This document shows, in pieces, positions 1 to 7,160 of a stretch of DNA of 13,279 bases. Origin of the DNA: Pseudomonadota bacterium. Lineage in GTDB: Bacteria > Pseudomonadota > Gammaproteobacteria > Xanthomonadales > Rhodanobacteraceae. Each line of letters starts with the position of its first letter. Positions within the stretch are counted from its first letter, which is position 1. Under the pieces are notes generated by a model, which was given only the letters and a program-made list of their open reading frames with translations, was not told the DNA's origin and did no database searches. A program made the position numbers and the translations under genes. Location of the stretch: assembly GCA_021777635.1 (NCBI GenBank), contig JAJYDI010000039.1:1-13279 (forward strand). The letters run 5' to 3'.

Positions 1-599
1 GCGGCGCGCAGCGGCGGCAGGAACACCGCCAGTTCGCGTCCATGCGGATCGATCAGCACGACCACGCCGCTGTGGTCGATGCTCTCGCCGCCGTGCCCGT
101 CCGGGGTGCGTGCATAGACGACGCCCAGGGCACGCGTCAGCGGTTGCAGTTGTGCGTCGGGGCCGGTGGCACCGATGAAGCCCGGATCGAACGCGCGCAC
201 GTACGCCGCCAGGCGGGGAAGGGTATCGTGCTGCGGATCCACCGAAATGAAATCGACCTGCACCTGCGTGCCCGGCTCCTGCGCACGCAGCTGCTGCAGG
301 GCCCGGTGCAGGGTCGCCAGCGTGGTCGGGCAGATATCCGGGCACCGGGTGTAGCCGAAGAACACCAACGTGTAGCGGCCTTGCCAGTCGGCGACGGTCA
401 GGGGCTTGCCGTCGCTTTGCGTCAGCGCAAAAGCGGGCAGCGGGCGCGGTTGCGGATAGACCTGCGCGGACTGCATCGGCGGTGGTTGCGGCGGTGCGTG
501 ACCGCGCAGGCCCAGCCACAGGCCCAGCCCGGCGGCGATGGCCGCCACCACGACCAGCAGAAAGACCGGTACGCGACCGGTATCGCGACGCATGTGCAT
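1..599 (-). CDS. sco1: SCO1/SenC family copper chaperone for cytochrome c oxidase assembly (3' end beyond window)
   Basis: Membrane-anchored, periplasm-facing thioredoxin-fold protein. The family delivers or redox-prepares copper for the CuA site of cytochrome oxidase. Reading from the ATG at 599-597, about 199 residues are visible with no stop. Residues about 10-30 form one hydrophobic anchor, followed by a Pro-rich linker to about 54. The core holds FFGYTRCPDICPTT with the metal-binding CxxxC (Cys86, Cys90), the motif ISVDPQHDT near 118-126, and the conserved histidine in IDHSGVVVLID (His176). These three elements are diagnostic of SCO proteins. The window edge cuts off the C-terminus. A second in-frame ATG lies two codons downstream (593-591). 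I chose the first because a consensus TATAAT sits just before it. The gene is divergent from prmB. Downstream neighbours cannot be seen, so a link to a cox operon is only expected, not shown. Confidence 0.93.
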   Translation of the reverse strand, partial: MHMRRDTGRVPVFLLVVVAAIAAGLGLWLGLRGHAPPQPPPMQSAQVYPQPRPLPAFALTQSDGKPLTVADWQGRYTLVFFGYTRCPDICPTTLATLHRALQQLRAQEPGTQVQVDFISVDPQHDTLPRLAAYVRAFDPGFIGATGPDAQLQPLTRALGVVYARTPDGHGGESIDHSGVVVLIDPHGRELAVFLPPLRA

Positions 600-605
600 C
601 GGCCG

Positions 606-611
606 ATTATA
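606..611 (-). promoter_or_regulatory. Candidate -10 box (TATAAT) for the SCO gene
   Basis: A perfect TATAAT reads leftward at 611-606. Counting the usual seven bases to +1 puts the transcription start on base 599, the A of the SCO ATG, which predicts a leaderless mRNA. No good -35 is visible: the hexamer at 17-base spacing is GAAGTA, a poor match to TTGACA, and there is no TG extension. The box is seen directly; its activity is inferred. Confidence 0.5.
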
Positions 612-630
612 GCCGTCATGGATCGCTATA
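608..630. repeat. Inverted repeat TATAGC-N11-GCTATA between divergent genes
   Basis: The six-base arms at 608-613 and 625-630 are perfect inverted copies with an 11-base spacer centred on base 619. Each arm overlaps one of the two candidate -10 boxes. It could be an operator for a dimeric regulator, or simply the by-product of two back-to-back -10 elements. Confidence 0.4.
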
Positions 631-632
631 CT
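627..632 (+). promoter_or_regulatory. prmB: Candidate -10 box (TATACT) for prmB-aroC
   Basis: TATACT reads rightward at 627-632, one base off the sigma-70 consensus. The start would be near base 639, giving a leader of about 17 bases before the GTG of prmB at 656. No recognisable -35 hexamer is found at 16-18 bases spacing. The surrounding AT-rich patch (606-632) stands out against the GC-rich flanks. Confidence 0.4.
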
Positions 633-655
633 TCGCGCTTTGCCCGGCCCGTTCC

Positions 656-1573
656 GTGACCGACGCCCTCGCCAGCCTCCTCGATTTCATCCGTTACGGC
701 GCGACTCGGTTCGCCGCTGCCGGACTGAGCTTCGGGCACAGTCACGACAACCCGCTGGATGAAGCCACGCATCTGGTGCTCGCGAGTCTGCACCTGCCGC
801 CGGATCTGCCGCCGGCTTACGCTGCGGCGCGCCTCACGCAGGCCGAGCGCGTACGGGTGCTGGCGCTGATCGAGCGCCGCATCAGCGAGCGTGTGCCGAC
901 CGCCTATCTGGTCGGCGAGGCCTGGTTCGCGGGGCTCAAGTTCAGATCCGATCCGCGTGCGCTGGTGCCACGCTCGCCGATCGCCGAGCTGATCGAGGCC
1001 GGCTTCTCGCCCTGGCTCGAGGGACGCGAGATCGGGCGTGCACTGGATCTATGCACCGGCTCCGGCTGCATCGGCATCGCCATGGCCGTGCATCAGCCGG
1101 CGTGGCGCGTGGATCTCGCCGACCTCAGTGCGGACGCCCTGGCGCTGGCGCAGGAGAATATCGCCTTCCAGCACGTCGAGGAGCGCGTGCGCGCGCGGCG
1201 CTCGGACCTGTTCGCGGGCCTGGCCGGCGAACGCTACGACCTGATCGTTTCCAACCCGCCCTATGTCACCGAGGCCGAGTACGCGGCGATGCCGGCCGAA
1301 TACGCGCACGAACCCCGGCTCGGGCTGGCCGCCGGCAGCGATGGCCTCGATCTCGCGCTGCGAATCCTGCGCGATGCCGCCGCCCACCTCACCGGCGACG
1401 GCCTGCTGATCGTCGAGGTCGGCGAGAGCGAACGGGCGCTGGCCGCGCTGTTGCCCGAGGTCCCGTTCGTCTGGCTGGAATTCAAAGTCGGGCCGATGGG
1501 CGTGTTCCTGATCGATCGCGCCACGTTGCTCGATCACGCGGCGGCGATCCGCACCGCCGCGACCGGCCGCTGA
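656..1573 (+). CDS. prmB: 50S ribosomal protein uL3 (L3) N5-glutamine methyltransferase PrmB
   Basis: SAM-dependent cytoplasmic enzyme that methylates a glutamine side chain of ribosomal protein uL3. The 305-residue product has the PrmB architecture. An N-terminal helical region begins VTDALASLLDFIRYGATRF. The stretch AYLVGEAWF...VPRSPIAELI covers about 83-113. The SAM-binding loop DLCTGSGCIGIA starts at 131. The catalytic NPPY of the HemK/PrmC/PrmB superfamily is at 200-203, followed by EYAHEPRLGLAAGSDGLDL. The HEP and GSDGL contexts and the longer N-terminus favour PrmB over the release-factor enzyme PrmC. I chose the GTG start at 656 because homologous sequence begins there and no later start keeps it. 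The open frame runs back to 482 only across the divergent promoter region. No clear Shine-Dalgarno sequence precedes the GTG. The stop TGA (1571-1573) overlaps the ribosome binding site of aroC. Confidence 0.95.
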   Translation: MTDALASLLDFIRYGATRFAAAGLSFGHSHDNPLDEATHLVLASLHLPPDLPPAYAAARLTQAERVRVLALIERRISERVPTAYLVGEAWFAGLKFRSDPRALVPRSPIAELIEAGFSPWLEGREIGRALDLCTGSGCIGIAMAVHQPAWRVDLADLSADALALAQENIAFQHVEERVRARRSDLFAGLAGERYDLIVSNPPYVTEAEYAAMPAEYAHEPRLGLAAGSDGLDLALRILRDAAAHLTGDGLLIVEVGESERALAALLPEVPFVWLEFKVGPMGVFLIDRATLLDHAAAIRTAATGR

Positions 1574-1585
1574 GGAGCACGCGAC

Positions 1586-2695
1586 ATGGCCGGAAACACC
1601 TCGGGTACGCTGTTTGCCGTCACCACCTTCGGCGAGAGCCACGGTCCGGCCATCGGTTGCGTGATCGACGGCTGCCCGCCGGGACTGGCCTTGGGCGAAC
1701 AGGACTTTGTCGCCGATCTTGCGCGCCGCGCCAGCGGGCGTACCCGCCACACCTCGCAGCGGCGCGAGACCGATGCCGTCGAGATCCTTTCCGGCCTCTA
1801 TGAAGGGCGCACCACCGGCACTCCGATCGCGCTGCTGATTCGCAACACCGACGCGCGCTCGCGCGACTACGACGATCTGCTCGATACCTTCCGCCCGGCA
1901 CACGCCGACTACACCTACTGGCAGAAATACGGCATCCGCGATCCGCGCGGCGGCGGTCGCAGTTCGGCGCGCGAGACGACGATGCGCGTCGCCGCCGGCG
2001 TGATCGCCAAGAAATGGCTGGCCGAGCGCCACGGCGTGCGCGTGCGCGGCTACCTCGCGCAGCTGGGTGCGATCACGGCGCAGCGGCCGGCCGATGGGGC
2101 GATCGACTGGGAGGCGGTCGAGCGCAACGCCTTTTTCTGGCCCGATGCGGCGCAGGTGCCCGAGCTCGAAACCGCCATGGACGCGCTGCGCAAGGCCGGC
2201 GACTCGGTCGGCGCGCGCGTGACCGTGGTCGCCGAAGGCGTGCCGCCGGGCTGGGGCGAGCCGATCTACGGCAAGCTCGACGCCGAGCTGGCGGCGGCGC
2301 TGATGAGCATCAATGCGGTCAAGGGCGTCGAGATCGGCGACGGGTTCGCCAGCGTGGCGCAGCACGGCAGCGAGCATCGCGACGAGATGACACCGGCCGG
2401 CTTTCTGTCCAATCATGCCGGCGGCGTTCTCGGCGGCATCAGCAGCGGCCAGCCAGTGATCTGCTCGATCGCGCTGAAGCCGACGTCCAGCATCCGCATG
2501 CCCGGGCGCAGCGTGAACCGGCAGGGCGAGCCGGTCGAGGTCGTGACCACCGGCCGCCACGATCCCTGCGTCGGCATCCGCGCCACGCCGATCGCCGAGG
2601 CGATGGTGGCGCTGGTGCTGATGGATCTGGCGTTACGGCACCGCGCGCAGTGCGGCGATGTCGGGCCGGTCACGCCGCGTATCCCGGGCAGCTGA
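1586..2695 (+). CDS. aroC: Chorismate synthase
   Basis: Cytoplasmic enzyme of the last shikimate-pathway step. It converts 5-enolpyruvylshikimate-3-phosphate to chorismate by anti-1,4 elimination and needs reduced FMN; the family is tetrameric. The 369-residue product carries the family signatures: [10 protein letters not shown] at 15-24, the Arg-rich [12 protein letters not shown] around 50-61, [20 protein letters not shown] at 117-135, and the C-terminal [18 protein letters not shown] with its conserved His. The N-terminus [20 protein letters not shown] matches the usual AroC start. GAGGAG at 1572-1577 sits 8 bases before the ATG and overlaps the prmB stop, which suggests translational coupling in a prmB-aroC operon. 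Length and motifs are complete. Chorismate also feeds the tryptophan genes further along the window, which are in a separate block. Confidence 0.98.
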   Translation: MAGNTSGTLFAVTTFGESHGPAIGCVIDGCPPGLALGEQDFVADLARRASGRTRHTSQRRETDAVEILSGLYEGRTTGTPIALLIRNTDARSRDYDDLLDTFRPAHADYTYWQKYGIRDPRGGGRSSARETTMRVAAGVIAKKWLAERHGVRVRGYLAQLGAITAQRPADGAIDWEAVERNAFFWPDAAQVPELETAMDALRKAGDSVGARVTVVAEGVPPGWGEPIYGKLDAELAAALMSINAVKGVEIGDGFASVAQHGSEHRDEMTPAGFLSNHAGGVLGGISSGQPVICSIALKPTSSIRMPGRSVNRQGEPVEVVTTGRHDPCVGIRATPIAEAMVALVLMDLALRHRAQCGDVGPVTPRIPGS

Positions 2696-2799
2696 GCGCG
2701 GCGCCGGCGTTTCCGCCCGTGCCTGACCGGTCCGTGCCCCGATCCCGGCCCATCATTCGCTGAATCCGCAACCCGCCATCCCTCGACCCCGAGTCCCGC
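2696..2799 (+). other. C-rich, G-poor leader between aroC and asd (possible Rho utilisation region)
   Basis: This 104-base gap has no ORF, no stem followed by a T run, and no convincing promoter. From 2732 to 2799 it contains 35 C, 13 G, 10 A and 10 T by my count. That is a strong C excess over G for the RNA-sense strand, as in Rho-loading sites. It also holds the 8-base palindrome GACCGGTC (2725-2732) flanked by two CCGTGCC copies (2717-2723, 2732-2738). Only a weak GAG (2791-2793) precedes the asd ATG. Confidence 0.35.
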
Positions 2800-3828
2800 A
2801 TGAGCAAGAAAGACCACTACAACGTCGCCATGGTCGGCGCCACCGGCGCCGTCGGCGAGACCCTGCTGCAGATCCTCGCCGAGCGCGCGTTTCCGGTCGG
2901 CGAACTGCTGCCGCTGGCCAGCGCGCGCTCGGCCGGCGAGACGATCAGCTTCGGCGGCCGGCGCATCACGGTGCGTGACCTTGCCGGATGCGATTTCGCC
3001 GGCGTCGACATCGCGTTCTTTTCGGCGGGCGCTGCGGTCAGCCGCGAGCATGCGCCGCGCGCGGCCGCAGCCGGCGCGGTGGTGATCGACAACACCTCCG
3101 AGTTCCGCTATCGCGACGACATCCCGCTGGTGGTCAGCGAGGTCAACCCGCACGCGATCGCCCGGTACCCGCGCCACGGCATCATCGCCAACCCCAACTG
3201 CTCGACCATGCAGATGCTGGTGGCGCTGGCGCCGATCCAGCGCGCGGTCGGCATCGAGCGCATCAACGTGGCTACTTATCAGTCGGTCTCGGGCGCCGGG
3301 CGTTCGGGCATGGAGGAACTGGGCCGCCAGACCGCGGCGCTGCTCGGCTTCCAGGCCGTCGAGTCATCCAAATTTCCGTTGCAGATCGCCTTCAACCTGA
3401 TTCCGCACATCGACGTCTTCCAGGACAACGGGTACACCAAGGAAGAGATGAAGATGGTCTGGGAGACGCGCAAGATCCTCGAGGACGATTCGATCCAGGT
3501 GAATCCGACCGCGGTGCGCGTTCCGGTGTTCTATGGCCACGCCGAGGCGGTGCATATCGAGACCCGGGACAAGATCAGTGCCGCTCGCGCTCGCGAGCTG
3601 CTGCAGGCTGCGCCCGGCGTGGTGCTGGTCGACGAACGCATCGCCGGCGGCTACCCCACGCCGGTGACCCACGCCGCCGGCACCGATCCGGTGTATGTCG
3701 GCCGCGTGCGTGAGGATATTTCCCATCCGCGCGGACTGGATCTGTGGGTGGTCGCCGACAACATCCGCAAGGGGGCCGCCCTGAACGCGGTCCAGGTGGC
3801 GGAACTCTTGGTGAAATCCTATTTGTGA
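2800..3828 (+). CDS. asd: Aspartate-semialdehyde dehydrogenase
   Basis: NADPH-dependent cytoplasmic enzyme that reduces L-aspartyl-4-phosphate to aspartate semialdehyde, the branch point to diaminopimelate/lysine, threonine and methionine. The 342-residue product has the nucleotide-binding VGATGAVGE at 12-20, NTSEFRY at 98-104, the catalytic cysteine in NPNCSTMQ (Cys134), YQSVSGAGRSGM at 160-171, and the active-site histidine in YGHAEAVHIE (His247). These place it in the shorter, Gram-positive-like Asd group also found in Xanthomonas and Pseudomonas. ATG at 2800 gives the standard N-terminus MSKKDHYNVAMVGATGAVG. It is followed after 83 bases by fimV, a neighbour pair conserved in many gammaproteobacteria. 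Its last codons contain the candidate fimV promoter. Confidence 0.97.
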   Translation: MSKKDHYNVAMVGATGAVGETLLQILAERAFPVGELLPLASARSAGETISFGGRRITVRDLAGCDFAGVDIAFFSAGAAVSREHAPRAAAAGAVVIDNTSEFRYRDDIPLVVSEVNPHAIARYPRHGIIANPNCSTMQMLVALAPIQRAVGIERINVATYQSVSGAGRSGMEELGRQTAALLGFQAVESSKFPLQIAFNLIPHIDVFQDNGYTKEEMKMVWETRKILEDDSIQVNPTAVRVPVFYGHAEAVHIETRDKISAARARELLQAAPGVVLVDERIAGGYPTPVTHAAGTDPVYVGRVREDISHPRGLDLWVVADNIRKGAALNAVQVAELLVKSYL

Positions 3829-3836
3829 ACTAAAGT
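3808..3836 (+). promoter_or_regulatory. fimV: Candidate fimV promoter overlapping the 3' end of asd
   Basis: TTGGTG (3808-3813) and TAAAGT (3831-3836) are exactly 17 bases apart. They match TTGACA at the leading TTG and TATAAT at four of six positions. The stretch from about 3814 to 3837 is clearly AT-richer than its surroundings. The predicted start is near A3843, giving a leader of about 69 bases that holds the hairpin at 3855-3912. The elements are seen directly; promoter function is inferred. Confidence 0.4.
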
Positions 3837-3854
3837 TGCGGCATCGTCCTGAGG

Positions 3855-3912
3855 TCGCGTCGAGTTCCGGCGTGACCGCGGTGGCGGCCACTGCCTTGGG
3901 GGCTCGACGCGA
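3855..3912 (+). promoter_or_regulatory. fimV: Long RNA hairpin covering the fimV Shine-Dalgarno and start codon
   Basis: Bases 3855-3868 (TCGCGTCGAGTTCC) pair with 3899-3912 (GGGGCTCGACGCGA). This makes 14 consecutive pairs, 12 Watson-Crick and two G-U. The stem continues after a three-base bulge with 3869-3874 against 3889-3895 (one bulged T). It ends with CCGC/GCGG (3876-3879, 3884-3887) around a GGTG loop. The 3' arm contains most of the GGGGG Shine-Dalgarno (3898-3902) and ends on the A of the ATG at 3912. Folding would therefore block ribosome access. This was traced by hand, with no energy calculation. Confidence 0.55.
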
Positions 3913-6170
3913 TGAACCGTACGCACAAGCTGTCGCTGGCGATTGCTCTGGCCTTGACCAGTTCGCCGCTGCTCGCCATGGGCCTGGGCCAGATCCAGGT
4001 CCATTCGCAACTGGGACAGCCGCTGGTGGCGGAAATCCCGCTGTCGGTGGACAGCCCCGCCGAGGCCGCCAGCCTGCAGGTGGGCATGGCGCCGGCCAAG
4101 GATTTCACGCGTGCCGGGATCAGCCTCAACCAGATGGCGATGCCGCTGCAGTTCACGGTCACCACCAACGCCCGCGGCGAGCACGTGATCCGCGTGACCA
4201 CCATCGATCCGGTGCGTGCGCCCTACCTCGACTTCCTGCTGCAGGTGAACTGGTCCAACGGGCGCCTGCTGCGCGAGTACACGGTGTTGCTGGATCCGCC
4301 CAACTACGCCCCGGCCGCACCGGCCATTGCCGCGGCACCTGCAACCGCCACGCGCACCACCGCGGGGGCGACGACGGCGCCCGCCGCGGCTGCGCCGGCG
4401 ACCCCGGCGGCGACGGCCCTGCCCGCGGCCACCCCGCGCATCGCCGGCGATACCTATGGCCCGGTCAAGGGCGGACAAACCCTGACCCAGGTCGCCCGTG
4501 CGGTGCGACCGGACCGCAAGGTCAGCATGGATCAGGTGATGGTCGCGCTGCTGGCGGCCAATCCCAACGCATTCGTGCACGGCAACATCAACGGGCTCAA
4601 GCGCGGCGCCATCCTGCGCATTCCCAGCACCCAGCAGATCAGCACCCGCAGCGCCGCCGCCGCCGCCGCCGAAGTACGCCGGCAGATCGAGGACTGGCGT
4701 GGCGCCGCACCCAGACCGACGCTGCTGGCCGGTGCCGGGGAGACCGGTGCTTCCCGATCGGCGGCGACGGCCGCGACCACGGCCGGTGGACGCCTGCAGC
4801 TGGTGCCTCCGGCGAGCGCCGGACAAAGCGCGGCCACGCGCGCCGGCGTGGCCGGGGGTACCGGCAGTGCGGCCATCGCCGGATTGAAGGCCGATCTGGC
4901 CCGCGCCCAGGAGTCGCTGGCCAGCCAGCGCCAGCACAGCGATGATTTGAAAGCGCGGCTGCAGGCGGTCGAGGGCATCAACAGCAAGAACCAGCAGCTG
5001 CTGGCGCTCAAGAACGACGAGATCGCCGAGCTGCAGCGCAAGCTGGCGCAGGTGGCCAAGGCCGGCCCGGCGACGGTTGCCGTGGCGACCGCGCCCGTCA
5101 AGCCCGTCCCGGGCGCGAAATCGAACCCGGCGCCGGCCGCCAGCGTCGGCAAGCCGGCCGCGGCCGCCTCGGTGGCTGCGCCGGCGTCGAGCGTCGCCGC
5201 GGCATCCAGCGTGCCCGCCGTCGCCGCCAGTGCCAGGCCTGCGGCTGCCGCCCGTGCCAGCAAGCCCGTCGCGGTCAAGCCGAAGCCGGCTGCAGCGGTC
5301 GTGCCGCCTGCTGCGGAAGTTGCCAGGCCGTGGTATCTGCAGGTCTGGGCGCTGGTGGCCGCGGGTGTGGTCGTGCTGCTCCTGCTGGTGCTCGCGTTGC
5401 GCGGCCGCCGCAGCGCGCCGACCCCCGCGAGCGGAACCGGCTCGATTGCCGACCAGTTCGGTGACGATCCCTTTCACGGCGGCGATGATTCCGCCCACGA
5501 AGGCGACGCCGAGGTCCGGTCGCTGCGGGCGCAGATGGCCGAATATCCGGGCGATGCCGGCCTGCATCTGGAGCTGGTGAGCCTGTACTACGCCCGCAAT
5601 GACGTGGCCGGTTTCGAGGCTGCCGCCGAAGCGATGCATGCCGAGGTCGATCCCGCGTCGACCGAGTGGCAGGCCGTGGAGGCGATGGGCGAGGAGCTCA
5701 GTCCGCATCATCCGTTGTTCGAGCGAGACTCGTCGGCGACCGATCCGGCGCCCGACCAATACGCCGAACCCGCGGTGGCCGATCCTGCCGGCGACCCGGT
5801 TCCCGCCGCCGCTTCCGGTTACAGTTTCGATTTCGACCTGTCACCGGTTCATGCCGACATCGCCGTACCCGGCATGCACGCGCCGCAACCGCCGCTGGCC
5901 GGCCATGATCTGCCCGATGGCCCCGATCTCCCCTTCCTGAACTTCGACGACGAGGAGGCCTTGCGCCGCGCCGCCGAGGACCAACCGCCGGCCACGCCGA
6001 TGGCCTCGACCTTCAGCGAGGATCCTGCGGATACCAAGCTCGATCTGGCGCGGGCCTATCTCGACATGGGTGATCGCGACGGTGCCCGTGCCATGCTCGA
6101 GGAGGTTCTTGCCGAGGGCAGTGCGACCCAGAAGGACGAGGCGCACCGCCTGCTGGGCGAGATGCGCTGA
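3912..6170 (+). CDS. fimV: FimV/HubP family polar peptidoglycan-binding protein
   Basis: Inner-membrane pole organiser. In this family it supports type IV pilus assembly, twitching and placement of polar machinery. The 752 residues show the full FimV layout. A signal peptide spans about 1-22 (SSPLLA, then MGLGQIQ). The conserved N-terminal periplasmic domain (about 23-130) includes SQLGQPLVAEIPL and VRAPYLDFLLQVNW. An Ala/Pro/Thr linker leads to a LysM-like peptidoglycan-binding segment (about 181-239, YGPVKGGQTL...LKRGAILRIPS). A coiled coil covers about 322-384, then an Ala/Pro/Lys linker, one transmembrane helix (about 474-496), and a cytoplasmic acidic region with TPR-like helices (about 533-600). 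The FimV C-terminal motif is at about 704-752 (DTKLDLARAYLDMGDRDGARAMLEEVL). It is somewhat shorter than the Pseudomonas protein as I recall it, mainly in the linkers. The ATG at 3912 is set by the signal peptide. Its GGGGG Shine-Dalgarno lies in the hairpin. Confidence 0.95.
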   Translation: MNRTHKLSLAIALALTSSPLLAMGLGQIQVHSQLGQPLVAEIPLSVDSPAEAASLQVGMAPAKDFTRAGISLNQMAMPLQFTVTTNARGEHVIRVTTIDPVRAPYLDFLLQVNWSNGRLLREYTVLLDPPNYAPAAPAIAAAPATATRTTAGATTAPAAAAPATPAATALPAATPRIAGDTYGPVKGGQTLTQVARAVRPDRKVSMDQVMVALLAANPNAFVHGNINGLKRGAILRIPSTQQISTRSAAAAAAEVRRQIEDWRGAAPRPTLLAGAGETGASRSAATAATTAGGRLQLVPPASAGQSAATRAGVAGGTGSAAIAGLKADLARAQESLASQRQHSDDLKARLQAVEGINSKNQQLLALKNDEIAELQRKLAQVAKAGPATVAVATAPVKPVPGAKSNPAPAASVGKPAAAASVAAPASSVAAASSVPAVAASARPAAAARASKPVAVKPKPAAAVVPPAAEVARPWYLQVWALVAAGVVVLLLLVLALRGRRSAPTPASGTGSIADQFGDDPFHGGDDSAHEGDAEVRSLRAQMAEYPGDAGLHLELVSLYYARNDVAGFEAAAEAMHAEVDPASTEWQAVEAMGEELSPHHPLFERDSSATDPAPDQYAEPAVADPAGDPVPAAASGYSFDFDLSPVHADIAVPGMHAPQPPLAGHDLPDGPDLPFLNFDDEEALRRAAEDQPPATPMASTFSEDPADTKLDLARAYLDMGDRDGARAMLEEVLAEGSATQKDEAHRLLGEMR

Positions 6171-6392
6171 AAGCGGGGACTCGGATCCCGGGAAAGGCCG
6201 TCGACCTCGACGCGCGATGCATCGTGCCGATGGCACGGCTCCGCGATCCGTCGCCCGGGCTTTTTCGATCCACCATTCGCCTCCGGTTCCGCGCACTCGA
6301 GCGCTGCTCGCTGCGCTGCTCGGTCCCGGGTCGTCGGCCGCGGCCCCGGGTCGCGACGCCTTCGCCGCCTTCCGATTTCCGGCACAGCCCGC
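6171..6392. other. 222-base non-coding stretch between fimV and truA
   Basis: I see no convincing gene, promoter or standard terminator here. Contents: a small stem CGTGCC-GAT-GGCACG (6223-6237); the stem CGTCG-ACCT-CGACG (6200-6212); GCCCGGGC followed by five T (6253-6265) without a matching arm; a 10-base tandem repeat (6301-6322); and four CCCGGG words at 6187, 6254, 6325 and 6345. The last two can pair with each other around GGCCGCGGCC (6336-6345). Short reading frames crossing the gap show no recognisable protein features. Confidence 0.6.
6301..6322. repeat. Short direct repeat GCGCTGCTCG x2
   Basis: Two exact 10-base copies (6301-6310 and 6313-6322) are separated by CT. They lie upstream of two CCCGGGTCG copies (6325-6333, 6345-6353) whose starts are 20 bases apart. 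Significance is unknown; such words are easily produced by high-GC sequence. Confidence 0.6.
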
Positions 6393-7160
6393 ATGCGCAT
6401 CGCCATTGGCATCGAATATGACGGCCGCGACTTTCTCGGCTGGCAGCGTCTGGGCCATGGGCCGAGCGTGCAGGCGGCCGTCGAGGCGGCGCTGTCAAAG
6501 GTTGCCGCCCATGCGGTCGAGGTCCATTGCGCCGGACGGACCGATGCCGGCGTGCATGCGCGATGCCAGGTGGCGCATTTCGATTCCGCCGCCGCGCGTA
6601 CCTCGCGGGCCTGGATGCTGGGAGCCAACAGCCTGCTGCCGGCACGTGTCGCGGTGCTGTGGGCACAGCCGGTGGCTGCCGATTTCCACGCCCGCCACGC
6701 GGCCCGTGCTCGGCGCTATCGCTACCGCATCCTGACCCGCGCGGTGCGGCCCGCGCTGGAGGCGGGCCGGGTCACCTGGGAGCGCCGGCCGCTGGATGCC
6801 GCGGCGATGCATGCTGCCGCACAGGCCCTGGTGGGACGTCATGATTTTTCCGCGTTCCGGGCGATTTCCTGCCAGGCGCCCAGTGCGGTGCGCGAGGTGC
6901 GTGACATCAGCGTGCGCCGCGATGGCGCCTGCATCGACATCGACATCGTCGCCAACGCCTTTCTGCATCACATGGTGCGCAACATCGTCGGCTCGCTGCT
7001 TCCGGTCGGCCGGGGCGAGCGTCCGCCGGAATGGATCGCCCAGCTGCTGGCCGGTCGTGATCGCGAGGTGGCCGGCCCGACCGCCCCGCCCGATGGCCTC
7101 ACGTTTCTTGGACCGCTGTATCCGGCACAATGGGACCTTCCCGCCGAGGTAACCCTGTGA
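6393..7160 (+). CDS. truA: tRNA pseudouridine(38-40) synthase TruA
   Basis: Cytoplasmic enzyme that isomerises uridines 38-40 of the tRNA anticodon arm to pseudouridine. The 255-residue product has the TruA start [18 protein letters not shown]. The catalytic aspartate is in [11 protein letters not shown] (Asp51). The conserved tyrosine is in [10 protein letters not shown] (Tyr109). [10 protein letters not shown] and [19 protein letters not shown] are the substrate-binding C-terminal blocks. Length is usual for the family. ATG at 6393 is fixed by the conserved N-terminus, though it has no clear Shine-Dalgarno sequence. The stop (TGA 7158-7160) overlaps the trpF GTG by the GTGA arrangement, so trpF translation probably depends on truA translation. 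The truA-trpF pairing is conserved in many gammaproteobacteria. Confidence 0.97.
   Translation: MRIAIGIEYDGRDFLGWQRLGHGPSVQAAVEAALSKVAAHAVEVHCAGRTDAGVHARCQVAHFDSAAARTSRAWMLGANSLLPARVAVLWAQPVAADFHARHAARARRYRYRILTRAVRPALEAGRVTWERRPLDAAAMHAAAQALVGRHDFSAFRAISCQAPSAVREVRDISVRRDGACIDIDIVANAFLHHMVRNIVGSLLPVGRGERPPEWIAQLLAGRDREVAGPTAPPDGLTFLGPLYPAQWDLPAEVTL

Noticed and set aside
482..655. N-terminal extension of prmB
   Set aside because: The open frame continues upstream but runs through the SCO coding region and the divergent promoters. PrmB similarity begins at the GTG at 656.
42..659. 205-codon plus-strand frame at the window start
   Set aside because: It is the shadow of the SCO gene on the minus strand, whose CxxxC and His motifs are decisive.
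1049..2560. 503-codon minus-strand frame opposite prmB and aroC
   Set aside because: Antisense shadow crossing two well-defined genes, with no family features.
3819..5759. 646-codon minus-strand frame opposite fimV
   Set aside because: The Gly/Arg/Ala-rich translation mirrors the Ala/Pro linkers of FimV. No domain is seen, and fimV is unmistakable on the other strand.
6253..6265. GCCCGGGC followed by TTTTT as a terminator for fimV
   Set aside because: GCCCGGGC is self-complementary without a loop, and no matching upstream arm of useful length is found, so an intrinsic terminator is not supported.
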